Positions 29,523-38,597 of a stretch of 64,000 nucleotides of DNA are shown here, one piece after another. The DNA lies in the NCBI RefSeq assembly GCF_001905845.1, contig NZ_LIVZ01000005.1:248001-312000 (forward strand), read 5' to 3'. Source of the DNA: Streptomyces sp. TSRI0107 (GTDB lineage: Bacteria > Actinomycetota > Actinomycetes > Streptomycetales > Streptomycetaceae). Each line of letters starts with the position of its first letter. The first letter of the stretch is position 1. The notes below the pieces were generated by a model. That model had not been told where the DNA came from and searched no databases. It was given only the letters and a program-made list of their open reading frames with translations. The translations under genes and the position numbers were made by a program.

Positions 29523-31571
29523 TTACGGGAAGGTCAGCTTCCAGCTGTTGATGTAGCCGGTGTCGACCGCCGCGTTGTCCTGGACCCGCAGCAGCCAGGT
29601 GCCGTTGGCGGCCTCGGAGGAGGCGTTCACGGTGTACGTGGTGTTGAGGTTGTCCGCGCTGCCGCCGGTGCCGTAGCCCTTCAGCGTGTAGGCCGTGCCG
29701 TCGGGCGCGACCAACTGCACCTGGAGGTCACCGATGTAGGTGTGCACGATGTCCACCGCGACCTGGAGGTTGCTCGGCGCGTTGCCGGTGCGGCCGCTCA
29801 CGGTGATCGGCGAGGTGACCGCGGCGCCCCGGTCCGGGATCGCCACGTCGGCGGTGTTCTCGAAGGAGGTGCCGCCGCCACCGCCGCCGGAGCGGGACCC
29901 GACCGCGACGCCGGCCCACGCGTCCTGCACCGCCTTGTACTCGGCGCTGGTGGTGCCGTACAGCTCACCGGCGACCGCGAGGGTACCGGTGCGGGCGCCC
30001 GCGTAGTTGGTCGTCGAGGTGAACTTGGTGGTGAGCGCCTTGAACCAGATCTGCTCCGCCTTGGCCCGGCCGATGCCGGTGACCGGCAGCCCGTCCGCGG
30101 TCGGCGAGTCGTAGTTGACGCCGTTGACGGTCTTGGCGCCGCTGCCCTCGCTCAGCAGGTAGAAGAAGTGGTTCGCGGGGCCGGACGAGTAGTGCACGTC
30201 GATCGAGCCGATACCGGAGTACCAGTTGTCCTTCGACGCGCCGTCCTTGCTCGGCTTGTCCATGTAGCGCAGCGGCGTGCCGTCGCCGTTGATGTCGATC
30301 TCCTCGCCGATGAGGTAGTCACCGACGTCGGAGGCGTTGTTCGCGTTGAACTCGACGGCCGCGCCGAGGATGTCGGAGGTCGCCTCGTTCAGACCGCCGG
30401 ACTCGCCGCTGTAGACCAGCTTCGCGGTGGCCGACGTCAGACCGTGCGTCATCTCGTGCGCGGCCACGTCGATCGACGTGAGCGGGTTGGCGTTGCCGGA
30501 GCCGTCGCCGTACGTCATGCAGAAGCAGCTGTCCGACCAGAACGCGTTGACGTAGTTGTTGCCGTAGTGGACCCGCGAGTAGGCGCCGACGCCGTCGCCG
30601 CGGATGCCGCTGCGGCCGTGCACGTTCTTGTAGTAGTCCCAGGTCAGCGCGGCCCCGTAGTGGGCGTCGGCGCCTGCCGACTCCAGGTTGGACGGGGTGC
30701 CGTTGCCCCACACGTCGTCGGGGCCGGAGAACAGCGTGCCGGTGCCCGAGGTGCCGCGGTTCAGGTTGTACGTCTTGTGGCCGCCGCGGGCGCCGTCGGT
30801 GAGGTTGTACGTCGACCCGGACTGGGTGGTGGTCAGCGGGACCGTGCCGCTGTACACCGTGTGCCCGGTGCCGGTCTGGATCGCCTCCCACTCGAAGAGC
30901 TTCTCCCCGGTGGCGGCGTCGGTGACGACGTGCAGCTCCTGCGGGGTGCCGTCGTGCTGGAGCCCGCCGACCACGGTCTCCCACGCGAGGGTCGGAGTGC
31001 CCTTCGCGGCCCAGATCACCTTGCGCGGCGCCTTGTCGACGTCCGGGTTCTTGGCGTCCTCCGCCTTCGCGGCGGACAGCGCCTGCCGCTCGGCGCGCGC
31101 GGCGCCGACCGCCGGGGTGAGGGTGGCCGGCTTGATCGCGGCGCGGGTGGCCCGCGCGACGCCCTCCGTCGAGCCGTCCTTCGCCGTCTCGACGACCAGG
31201 TCACCGCCGAGGACGGGCAGGCCGCCGTAGGTGCGCTCGTAGCGGGTGTGCACGGTGCCGTCACGGTCCTGGACGACGTCCCGGACCACCAGCTTCTCCT
31301 TGGCGCCGAGGCCGAGCTCCTTGGCCGTCTCCGCCTTGGCCGCGTCGGCCTCGCGTATCAGCTCGGCGCGCTGGGCGGGGGTGAGCTTCTTCGGCAGGGC
31401 GCCCGGGTCCGCCTTGGCCGACGCCGCCGGGGCCCGCTCCGGGGCGGCGGTCGCGGCACCGGACTGCACGGCGGCGGCGACGAGCGCGGCGACGCCGACC
31501 AGCGCCACTGCCGCTGCCCGGCGACGGGGGGTGTGGGAGGTGCGTCTGTGAGAGGGGCTGCTGCTCAACAC
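29523..31571 (-). CDS. Secreted M4 metalloprotease with C-terminal P domain
   Basis: A 682-residue exported zinc protease. Signal peptide (RRRAAAVALVGVAALVAAAV) and FTP/PepSY propeptide, then the M4 domain with DVAAHEMTHGLTS, SGGLNEATSDILGAAVEF and GSIDVHYSSGPANHFFY. A Gly linker (SRSGGGGGGT, near 555) joins a P/Homo B domain of about 120 residues (VDIVHTYIGDLQVQLVAPDG, then GTWLLRVQDNAAVDTGYINS) as in proprotein convertases. GTG 31571 has GGAG five bases upstream; TTG 31568 is an alternative. It is a paralogue of the downstream gene; only this one has the P domain. Confidence 0.95.
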   Translation of the reverse strand: MLSSSPSHRRTSHTPRRRAAAVALVGVAALVAAAVQSGAATAAPERAPAASAKADPGALPKKLTPAQRAELIREADAAKAETAKELGLGAKEKLVVRDVVQDRDGTVHTRYERTYGGLPVLGGDLVVETAKDGSTEGVARATRAAIKPATLTPAVGAARAERQALSAAKAEDAKNPDVDKAPRKVIWAAKGTPTLAWETVVGGLQHDGTPQELHVVTDAATGEKLFEWEAIQTGTGHTVYSGTVPLTTTQSGSTYNLTDGARGGHKTYNLNRGTSGTGTLFSGPDDVWGNGTPSNLESAGADAHYGAALTWDYYKNVHGRSGIRGDGVGAYSRVHYGNNYVNAFWSDSCFCMTYGDGSGNANPLTSIDVAAHEMTHGLTSATAKLVYSGESGGLNEATSDILGAAVEFNANNASDVGDYLIGEEIDINGDGTPLRYMDKPSKDGASKDNWYSGIGSIDVHYSSGPANHFFYLLSEGSGAKTVNGVNYDSPTADGLPVTGIGRAKAEQIWFKALTTKFTSTTNYAGARTGTLAVAGELYGTTSAEYKAVQDAWAGVAVGSRSGGGGGGTSFENTADVAIPDRGAAVTSPITVSGRTGNAPSNLQVAVDIVHTYIGDLQVQLVAPDGTAYTLKGYGTGGSADNLNTTYTVNASSEAANGTWLLRVQDNAAVDTGYINSWKLTFP

Positions 31572-31877
31572 TGACTCCTTCTGCGCGGCCGCGGGTCGCG
31601 CGGCCAGGGGAGACCGGGCGGCGGGTGGGCCGACCGGGCGTGCGTGGAGCTGCGCCGCGTCACAGCGCCGGACTGAGCTGTGGGGTTGCTGTGAGCGGCC
31701 GTGGGAAGAGTGGCAGGCCCGCGCCGCTTCTGTCAGGAGCGCGTCAGAAAGTTGGCCGGAAATCGTTCGTTGTCCGGGAGTTCACGTTCGATATACGGAC
31801 CCGCTGCCCTTCCGGCCCCGCCGCTCCTTTCCGGCCCCGCCGCTCGTTCCGGTTTCCGCCGCTTCTCGCGGTTCCGC
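31572..31877. other. Intergenic region upstream of the second M4 protease
   Basis: 306 bp without a supported gene. It holds the shared motif GTTGGCCGGAAATC (31751-31764) and a 17-bp direct repeat, TTCCGGCCCCGCCGCTC, at 31810-31826 and 31829-31845, with a degenerate third copy after it. The repeats lie close to the end of the ABC gene at 31878. No clear hairpin terminator was seen. Confidence 0.6.
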
Positions 31878-33638
31878 TCAGGAGCGGGTCTCCCCGTGCC
31901 AGGTCCGCCACAGCCGCGCGTACGCCCCGTCCGCCGCCACCAGCCGCTCGTGCGTGCCGAGTTCGGTGATCCGCCCGCCCTCCATCACCGCCACCCGGTC
32001 CGCGTCGTGCGCGGTGTGCAGCCGGTGCGCGATCGCGATGACCGTACGGCCCTCCAGTACGGCGGCCAGCGCGCGCTCGGTGTGCCGGGCCGTGGCCGGA
32101 TCGAGCAGCGCCGTCGCCTCGTCCAGGATCAGCGTGTGCGGATCCGCCAGCACCACCCGCGCCAGGGCGAGTTGCTGCGCCTGCGAGCCGTCCGTGCGGT
32201 GGGCCGTCGTACCCAGCCCGGTGTCCAGGCCGTCCGGCAGCTCCCGCACCCAGCCGTCCGCGCCCACGGCGGCCAGCGCCGCCCACAACTCCTCGTCCCC
32301 GGCGTCCGGTTCGGCGATGCGGAGATTGTCGCGGACCGTGCCCAGGAAGACGTGGTGCTCCTGCGTGACGAGCACGACCTGCCGCCGTAGCCGCTCCGGG
32401 CCCAGCCCGGCGACCGGCACCCCGCCCACCGTCACCGTCCCCGCGGTCGGCGCGTCGACGCCCGCCAGCAGCCGGCTCAGCGTGGACTTGCCCGCACCGG
32501 ACGGGCCGACCACCGCCAGCCGCTCCCCGGGCCGGACCGTCAGGTCGACACCGTGCAGCACCTCGCCGCCGCGGTCGTAGGCATAGCGCGCGCCGACGAC
32601 ATCGATCCGGTCACCGGTCGGGTCGGGGCAGTCGGCCGGGGCCGCCCTGGGCGCCGTGGCCAGGCCCTCCACCCGGGCGAAGGAGGCGTTGCTGCTCTGC
32701 AACTGCTCCACCCGCACCAGGATCTGGTCCAGCGGCTCGGTCAGCTGCCGCAGGTACAGCGCGGCCGCCACCACCGCCCCCAGGCTCACCGTGCCCCGCG
32801 AGTGCAGCGCGCCGCCGGCCAGCAGCACCGCGACCACCGGAACGACGTACGAGAAGTCCACCGGCAGGAAGAAACCGGTGCGCAGGGACAGCGTGCGCAG
32901 CCGGGTGCGGCGGGCCTCGGCGAGCGCGTCCCGGGAGGCGGCGATCCGGCGGCCCGCCAGCCCGAACGCCTCCACCGTGCGGGCGCCCGACGCGGTGGCG
33001 GCCAGGATCTCCGCGACGGCGGAGGTGGCCGCGCCCTCGGCGAGATACGCGGGGCGGGCCCGGCGCAGATACCAGCGCAGCGGGAACCAGATGCCCGCCA
33101 GGCCCGCCACCGCGCACAGCCCGAGCAGCGGGTCGAGGACGGTGACCGCGCCCAGCAGGAACAGCGCCTGGAGGGAGGCGATGAGCAGCTCGGGACCCGC
33201 GTCGCGCAGCGTCGTGCCGACCGTGGTGACGTCGGCGGTGCCGCGCGCGGTCAGGTCGCCGGTGCCGGCCCGCTCCACGACCGAGGCGGGCAGGGCGAGG
33301 GCCCGGTCGACGAAGTCCTCCCGGATCCGGGCCAGCGTGCGCTCGCCGAACCGGTGCCCCGCGTACCGCGCCCAGCGGGCCAGCAGCAACTGCGCCAGCG
33401 CGCACGCCACGATGGCCAGCGCCAGCCGGTCCACGACGCCGACGTCCGCGCCGTCGCGCACCTCGTCGACGATCCGCCCCAGCAGCCACGGCCCGGCGAG
33501 CCCGGCCGCGGCGGCCAGCGCGTTCAGCGCCAGAACCCCCGCGAACCCCCGCCCGTCCGCGCGCACCAGCCGCACCATGGCACGCCGCACCTCGTCGGGC
33601 GCGGCGACGGGCAGCCCACCGCCTGTCCGGCCGCTCAT
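31878..33638 (-). CDS. ABC exporter half-transporter, catalytic ATPase half
   Basis: A 586-residue ABC exporter subunit with a six-TM domain (about 30-310) fused to an ATPase domain. Walker A GPSGAGKST, Q-loop VTQEHHVFLGTV, Walker B TLILDEATALLD and H-loop IAIAHRLHTA are intact. The signature, however, is HRTDGSQAQQLALAR in place of LSGGQ. It is encoded immediately after, and overlaps by ATGA with, a partner whose defects are the reverse. Together they should form a heterodimer with one working ATP site. The substrate is unknown (drug, lipid or peptide export are all possible). Confidence 0.92.
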   Translation of the reverse strand: MSGRTGGGLPVAAPDEVRRAMVRLVRADGRGFAGVLALNALAAAAGLAGPWLLGRIVDEVRDGADVGVVDRLALAIVACALAQLLLARWARYAGHRFGERTLARIREDFVDRALALPASVVERAGTGDLTARGTADVTTVGTTLRDAGPELLIASLQALFLLGAVTVLDPLLGLCAVAGLAGIWFPLRWYLRRARPAYLAEGAATSAVAEILAATASGARTVEAFGLAGRRIAASRDALAEARRTRLRTLSLRTGFFLPVDFSYVVPVVAVLLAGGALHSRGTVSLGAVVAAALYLRQLTEPLDQILVRVEQLQSSNASFARVEGLATAPRAAPADCPDPTGDRIDVVGARYAYDRGGEVLHGVDLTVRPGERLAVVGPSGAGKSTLSRLLAGVDAPTAGTVTVGGVPVAGLGPERLRRQVVLVTQEHHVFLGTVRDNLRIAEPDAGDEELWAALAAVGADGWVRELPDGLDTGLGTTAHRTDGSQAQQLALARVVLADPHTLILDEATALLDPATARHTERALAAVLEGRTVIAIAHRLHTAHDADRVAVMEGGRITELGTHERLVAADGAYARLWRTWHGETRS

Positions 33639-35353
33639 CGGCGTGCCTCCTCGGCGTCCGGGTCCGCGTCCCGGGCCACCAGCTCCCGGTAGCCCGGCTC
33701 CTCGGCCAGCAGTCCCGCGTGGGTGCCGTTCGCGGCGACCTTGCCGTCGGTCAGGAAGTACACGAGGTCCGCCCGGTCCAGCACCAGCGGCGACGAGGTC
33801 GTCACGACGGTCGTACGGCCCGCCCGCGCGTCCCGCAGCCGCCGCGCGACCACCGCCTCGGTGTGCGCGTCCAGCGCGGACGTCGGTTCCACCGCGAGCA
33901 GCACCTCCGGATCGGCGAGCAGCGCCCGCGCCAGCCGGACGCGCTGCCGCTGCCCGCCGGACAGGTTGCGGCCCTGCGCGTCGACACGGGAGTCCAGCCC
34001 GTCCGGCAGGCCCCGCACGATGTCGTCGGCCACCGCCGCGCGCACCGCCCGCCCGATCGCCGCCTCGTCCCGCTCCCGGCGCCCGCACACCACCTCGCGC
34101 AGGGTGCCCGCGAACAGGTCGGCCTCGTGGTCGGCGACCAGGATCCGCTCCCGCACCTGGTCCGCCGGGATGCCGTCGAGCGGCACCCCGCCCCAGGTCG
34201 CCGCCGACGGCTCGTACCTGCCGAGCCGGTCCACGACGGCCGCCGCGTCGGCGGGCCGGGCCGCGACCAGCGCCGTCAGCCGCCCCGGCGGCACCCGCAC
34301 CCCGGAGTCCGGGTCGTGCAGCGCGGACGGCTCGGCCGGGGCGTCGTACGCGCCCCCGTCGGCCGGCGGTTCCAGCCGCAGGAACCGCACCACCCGGCGG
34401 GCCGCCACCAGTCCCCGGCTGACCTGATGGCCGAATTCCAGCAGGTACGCCACCGGCACCACCAGCACCGCCACATAGCCGTACACGGACACCAGCTCGC
34501 CGACGGTGATCTCCCCCTGCGCGACCAGCCGCGCCGCCAGCCAGGTGACCACCGCCAGGAACACCGTCGGCAGGCCCAGCCCCAGCGCCTGGACCCAGCT
34601 GGTCACCGCGCCCACCCGGTACCCCTCGGCGCGCAGCCGCCGCGAGTCCCGCCGGAAGGCCTCCGCCACCAGCTCCTTGCCGCCCAGCCCGCCCAGCACC
34701 CGCAACCCGCCCGCCAGATCGCCGATCCGCGCGGTCAGCACCTGCTGCCGTTCCCGGTAGGCGGTCTCCACGCCCTGCAGCCGCCCCAGCAGCGGCCCGA
34801 CGAGCACCCCGGTCAGCGGCACCCCGAGCAGCACCACCGCCGCGAGCAGCGGCGACACGGCCAGCAGCAGCGCGGCCACCAGCCCGTACGCCGCGACCGC
34901 GCCGACGCCCGGCCCGACGACCGTCAGCGACTGGCTGATCGTCTGCACGTCGCCCACGCCGATCGTCACCACCTCCCCGGCCGTGACCTGCCGGGGCAGC
35001 GAGGCGCCGAGCCGGACCGCCTGCCCGACGACCACCTTCACCGTGCGGAAGTTGGCGTCCATCCGCACCCGCGTCATCGTGCGGTGCCGCATGATGTTCA
35101 GCCAGGCCTGCAGCGCCCCGGCCGCCAGCACCGCGCCGCACCAGCCGGCCAGCGCGGCACCGTCGCCGGGCTCCAGCCCGTCGTCGATGGCCCGGGCGAG
35201 CAGGTACGGCACCAGCGCGGGGACCGCCAGCGACACACAGCCCAGCAGCGCGCCCGCCGCGGACCGGCCGGGCTGGCTGCGCACCAGCCACCACAGATAC
35301 CGGCCCGCGCTCCGGTCGTCCGGCCGGCCCGGATCCTCGTACACGTCGATCAT
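33635..35353 (-). CDS. ABC exporter half-transporter with degenerate nucleotide site
   Basis: A 572-residue ABC exporter half. Six TM helices (about 25-310) precede an ATPase domain that has lost Walker A (LTALVAARPADAAAVVDRLG has no GxxGxGKS/T), carries VLLAVEPTSALD at Walker B (Asp replaced by Val), lacks the Q-loop Gln (ILVADHEADLF) and lacks the H-loop His (VVTTSSPLVL). The signature LSGGQRQRVRLARALL is perfect. It therefore should not hydrolyse ATP itself but can complete the partner's site. The ATG stop-start overlap with the gene at 31878-33638 indicates tight co-translation. Confidence 0.92.
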   Translation of the reverse strand: MIDVYEDPGRPDDRSAGRYLWWLVRSQPGRSAAGALLGCVSLAVPALVPYLLARAIDDGLEPGDGAALAGWCGAVLAAGALQAWLNIMRHRTMTRVRMDANFRTVKVVVGQAVRLGASLPRQVTAGEVVTIGVGDVQTISQSLTVVGPGVGAVAAYGLVAALLLAVSPLLAAVVLLGVPLTGVLVGPLLGRLQGVETAYRERQQVLTARIGDLAGGLRVLGGLGGKELVAEAFRRDSRRLRAEGYRVGAVTSWVQALGLGLPTVFLAVVTWLAARLVAQGEITVGELVSVYGYVAVLVVPVAYLLEFGHQVSRGLVAARRVVRFLRLEPPADGGAYDAPAEPSALHDPDSGVRVPPGRLTALVAARPADAAAVVDRLGRYEPSAATWGGVPLDGIPADQVRERILVADHEADLFAGTLREVVCGRRERDEAAIGRAVRAAVADDIVRGLPDGLDSRVDAQGRNLSGGQRQRVRLARALLADPEVLLAVEPTSALDAHTEAVVARRLRDARAGRTTVVTTSSPLVLDRADLVYFLTDGKVAANGTHAGLLAEEPGYRELVARDADPDAEEARR

Positions 35354-35449
35354 CGGCCACCGTCCCCCGTTCCCGATCCGCGTGCCGGTCCGGACGTTAC
35401 CCAGCGGCGGGTCCGGCGCGACGGGCGACGGTGGCCGAAACGATGCGCT

Positions 35450-38425
35450 CTACTTCAGGTACGGACCGTCGGCGCCGATCTTGCCGGTGCCGTTCAGCAC
35501 GTACACCCGCAGGTTGCCCTTGCCGGGCGCGGCGACGCTGAGGGTGCCGTTCGTGACGGTCCTGCGGTCACCGGTGACGGCGTCCACGTAGGTGCCGTTC
35601 GGGATGCCCGTGTAGGAGGCGCCCCCGGAGACGGTGACCAGCGCGAAGCTGTCCGTGCCGCCCTCGGTGTAGCGGCGCTTGAACGCCATGCCGCCGCTGA
35701 TGCCCTCCGTGGAGTACTGGCCCATCTGCAGGGCGGGGATCGCCCGCCGGATCTGGTTGAGCCGCTGGACGTGCTTGACCAGGGGCTTCTGCAGGGTCGT
35801 GGCGACCGCCCCGGTGGCCGAGTCCACCTTGGAGAAGTCGGACGCGGTCACCGTGCCGGCCACGTGGTCGCCGTAGTAGGCGCGGCCGGTGGTCGCCAGC
35901 GGACACGACGGGCCGCAGTCGATCTTCTTGCCGGCCTGGAACTCGATCTCCGAGCCGTAGTACAGGGTCGGGATGCCGCGGAAGGTCCACATCAGCGACA
36001 TGTTCTCGGCCCAGGCGTCGGTGCCGCCCGCGTACCGCTCGCTGCTCTTGTTGGGGCCGTAGTCGTGGCTGTCGACGTAGACGACGTTGTAGGTGGCGTC
36101 GTTGACGCTGTCGTCGGAGTCCTTGCCGTTGGAGAAGGCGTTCTGCGCGTCCCCGAAGTTCATGTGCATCCGCATGTCGATGATGTTCATGCCGGAGAAC
36201 TTCGAGTGGTCCGGGGTGTGGTAGCCGTTCCCGTTCAGGAACGCGTTGGTGCTGGTGGGCTGGTTGCCGGTGCCCTGTTGCTGCTCGTACTCGTACATCT
36301 CCAGGGCCGCCTCGGCGTCGTCCGCCGAGTACTCCTTGCGCTCCTTCCACGTGTAGAACTGGGCGGAGTGGTTGACCGAGCCGCGGTTCCACTTGTCGTT
36401 CACGAAGGCCGCGACCTCGCCGAAGACGAAGAAGTTCCGCGCCGCCTCGGCGCCGTGCCGCTGGGTGACGCGCTCGGTGATGGCGGGCAGGAAGCGGCGG
36501 TTCCAGGTGGTCCGCGGGATGTGCACGGCGGTGTCCACGCGGAAGCCGTCGACGCCCATGTCGATGTACTTGTTGTAGGCGCCGATCAGGTAGTTCTGCA
36601 CCGCCGGGCTCTCGGTGTCGAAGTCCGCGAGGTCCTCGTGCAGCCAGCAGGACCGGGAGTCCTCGCCCTCCCAGTTGCCGATCCAGCACTGGTGGTAGTA
36701 CGCCTTCGGGAACATGCCGGAGGTCGGGCTCGGCCACTGGCAGTTGTAGATGCGGTAGCCCTCCGGGGAGGTCCGGCCGGTGGGCGTGCCCCAGTTGACG
36801 CAGGTGTTGCCGGTCGGCTCCGCCGTGGACCACAGGTCGCCGTTGTAGTACGACTTGCCGCTCTTCGGGTCGACGGTCAGGCCGTCGTACTCGAAGCCGG
36901 GCTGCTTCTCGTCGTAGTACCAGCTCCACTGGGAGTCGCGCACCCCGTACACGGTGGGCGTGAACAGGCCCTTGGCGCCCCAGCGGGAGGAGTGGTTGTA
37001 GACCACGTCCTGGTAGATCTTCATGCCCTTGGCGTGGGCGGCGTCGATCAGGTCCTGGTAGGAGGCGCCGGCGGACTCCAGGCGCGGGTCGACCTTGTAG
37101 AAGTCCCAGCCGTGGTAGCCGTGGTAGTCGTAGTCCGACCGGTTGAGGACCACCGGGGTGATCCACACGGCGGAGAAGCCGAGGCCCTTGATGTAGTCCA
37201 GCTTGTCGACCAGGCCGCGGAAGTCGCCGCGGAACATCGGATCGCCGTTCGCCGCGTTGCCGGACTTCACATGCTGGCTGCCGCCCCGGTTGTCGGAGCT
37301 GTCGCCGTCGTTGAAGCGGGCGGTGAGGACGAAGTAGATGGGGTCCTTGCGCGGGTCGGTGCCCAGCGGTTTGCCGGTGGCCGGGGTGGCGGGCTTCTCG
37401 CCGGTGGTGGCCGTGGCCGCGGCCGAGGCGGGGGAGACGTTCCCGGCCGCGTCGACGGCCTTCACCGTGTACGTGTAGGCGGTCCTCTCCGCCAGGCCGC
37501 CGTCCGTGAACACCGTCGAGCCGACGTCGGTGACGACCGTGCCGCCGGTGCCGCCGGTGCGGGTCACCTGGTACTTGACCACGCCCGTGTCGTCGGTGGC
37601 CGGCTGCCAGGTCAGCACCACGGAGACGCCGGTGGCCTGCGCCGTCACCCCGGTCGGGGCGGTGGGCGCCTGGGTGTCGGGCTCCGTCGCCGCGCAGGGG
37701 TCCTTCGCGTTCTGGGTGACGACGTTGTTCTTCACCGTGCTGGTGCCGGCCGGGACGGTGTAGTCGGCGCCGTTGTTGTTGTCCCAGACGCCGTTGCCGT
37801 TGTTGAACGCGGCCTTCATGGAGCCGGCCGTGCCCAGGTCGACGGTCTGCTTCCACCACCCGGCGCAGGCGGTCTGCATGCCTACGCCGGGGACGGCGGT
37901 CCAGGAGCCGCCGGCGGGCTGGTAGTGGATGTTGGCGGTGGACCAGCCGAGCGCCTGGGTGGAGTAGTACACCGTGGCCTTGTCGCCCTCGACCGGCCCG
38001 GTGCCCGCGCACGGGTCGGAGTGGGAGACCACTCCGTCCCTGACGGTGATGGCGCCGGTGCCCAACTGGTAATTGGCGCCGCCGTTGTTGTCCCAGGTGC
38101 CGCTGCCGTTGTTGAAGGTGGCCTGGAGGCCGCTCGCGGCACCCAGGTCCACCGTCTTCTTCACCCAGTCCGTGCAGGCCGCCTCCATCGTCACGCCCGG
38201 CACGGTCGTCCAGGCGCCGCCGTCGGGCGCGTAGTGGAGGTTGTACCGGGACCAGTTCCTGGTCTTCGTGTAGTAGAAGACCGTCGCGGTGTTCGCGGTG
38301 TCCGCGACGGGCGCGGTGCGCGGGCTGTCCGTCCTCGGCACGGCGTGCAGCAGGCTCAGCAGCGAGCCGGCGACGAGCGCGGCCGCCAGCGGCCGTCTCG
38401 GTCGCCACGGGGTACGGCGTTCCAT
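35450..38425 (-). CDS. Secreted alpha-amylase with two CBM25 domains and FnIII
   Basis: A 991-residue extracellular GH13 alpha-amylase. After an N-terminal signal (RRPLAAALVAGSLLSLLHAV) come two tandem CBM25 starch-binding modules, about 45-140 and 148-245 (TATVFYYTKTRNWSRYNLHY; ATVYYSTQALGWSTANIHYQ). An FnIII domain (about 252-340, TAPTGVTAQATGVSVVLTWQ) and the barrel follow: VYNHSSRWG, nucleophile Asp in MGVDGFRVDTAVHIP, Glu in FFVFGEVAAFV and Asp in YVDSHDYGP. The ATG has GAGGGAG upstream. It degrades external starch; an inverted repeat upstream may be a sugar-repressor operator. Confidence 0.94.
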   Translation of the reverse strand: MERRTPWRPRRPLAAALVAGSLLSLLHAVPRTDSPRTAPVADTANTATVFYYTKTRNWSRYNLHYAPDGGAWTTVPGVTMEAACTDWVKKTVDLGAASGLQATFNNGSGTWDNNGGANYQLGTGAITVRDGVVSHSDPCAGTGPVEGDKATVYYSTQALGWSTANIHYQPAGGSWTAVPGVGMQTACAGWWKQTVDLGTAGSMKAAFNNGNGVWDNNNGADYTVPAGTSTVKNNVVTQNAKDPCAATEPDTQAPTAPTGVTAQATGVSVVLTWQPATDDTGVVKYQVTRTGGTGGTVVTDVGSTVFTDGGLAERTAYTYTVKAVDAAGNVSPASAAATATTGEKPATPATGKPLGTDPRKDPIYFVLTARFNDGDSSDNRGGSQHVKSGNAANGDPMFRGDFRGLVDKLDYIKGLGFSAVWITPVVLNRSDYDYHGYHGWDFYKVDPRLESAGASYQDLIDAAHAKGMKIYQDVVYNHSSRWGAKGLFTPTVYGVRDSQWSWYYDEKQPGFEYDGLTVDPKSGKSYYNGDLWSTAEPTGNTCVNWGTPTGRTSPEGYRIYNCQWPSPTSGMFPKAYYHQCWIGNWEGEDSRSCWLHEDLADFDTESPAVQNYLIGAYNKYIDMGVDGFRVDTAVHIPRTTWNRRFLPAITERVTQRHGAEAARNFFVFGEVAAFVNDKWNRGSVNHSAQFYTWKERKEYSADDAEAALEMYEYEQQQGTGNQPTSTNAFLNGNGYHTPDHSKFSGMNIIDMRMHMNFGDAQNAFSNGKDSDDSVNDATYNVVYVDSHDYGPNKSSERYAGGTDAWAENMSLMWTFRGIPTLYYGSEIEFQAGKKIDCGPSCPLATTGRAYYGDHVAGTVTASDFSKVDSATGAVATTLQKPLVKHVQRLNQIRRAIPALQMGQYSTEGISGGMAFKRRYTEGGTDSFALVTVSGGASYTGIPNGTYVDAVTGDRRTVTNGTLSVAAPGKGNLRVYVLNGTGKIGADGPYLK

Positions 38426-38482
38426 GACACTCCCTCGTCAGCGGGCCCTGGCAGGACGCTCACGCCGCACGCCTGACGCAAG

Positions 38483-38519
38483 AGCCGTCGGAAAGTTACT
38501 GAAAGAGCTTTCGACGGCT
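38483..38519 (-). promoter_or_regulatory. Candidate operator upstream of the amylase
   Basis: AGCCGTCGGAAAG (from 38483) and CTTTCGACGGCT (to 38519) form an inverted repeat with one bulged G. Inside it GAAAGAGCTTTC (38501-38512) is a compact GAAAG/CTTTC repeat like LacI-family (MalR-type) operators of Streptomyces amylase genes. It lies about 60-95 bp from the amylase start. Confidence 0.5.
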
Positions 38520-38597
38520 GGAAGTTACTCCCGCGTGAGGAGCGCGTAAAGAGATCGCGCATTGAACTTTCCGGCGCGGCACCGGACTTGAGCGGAC

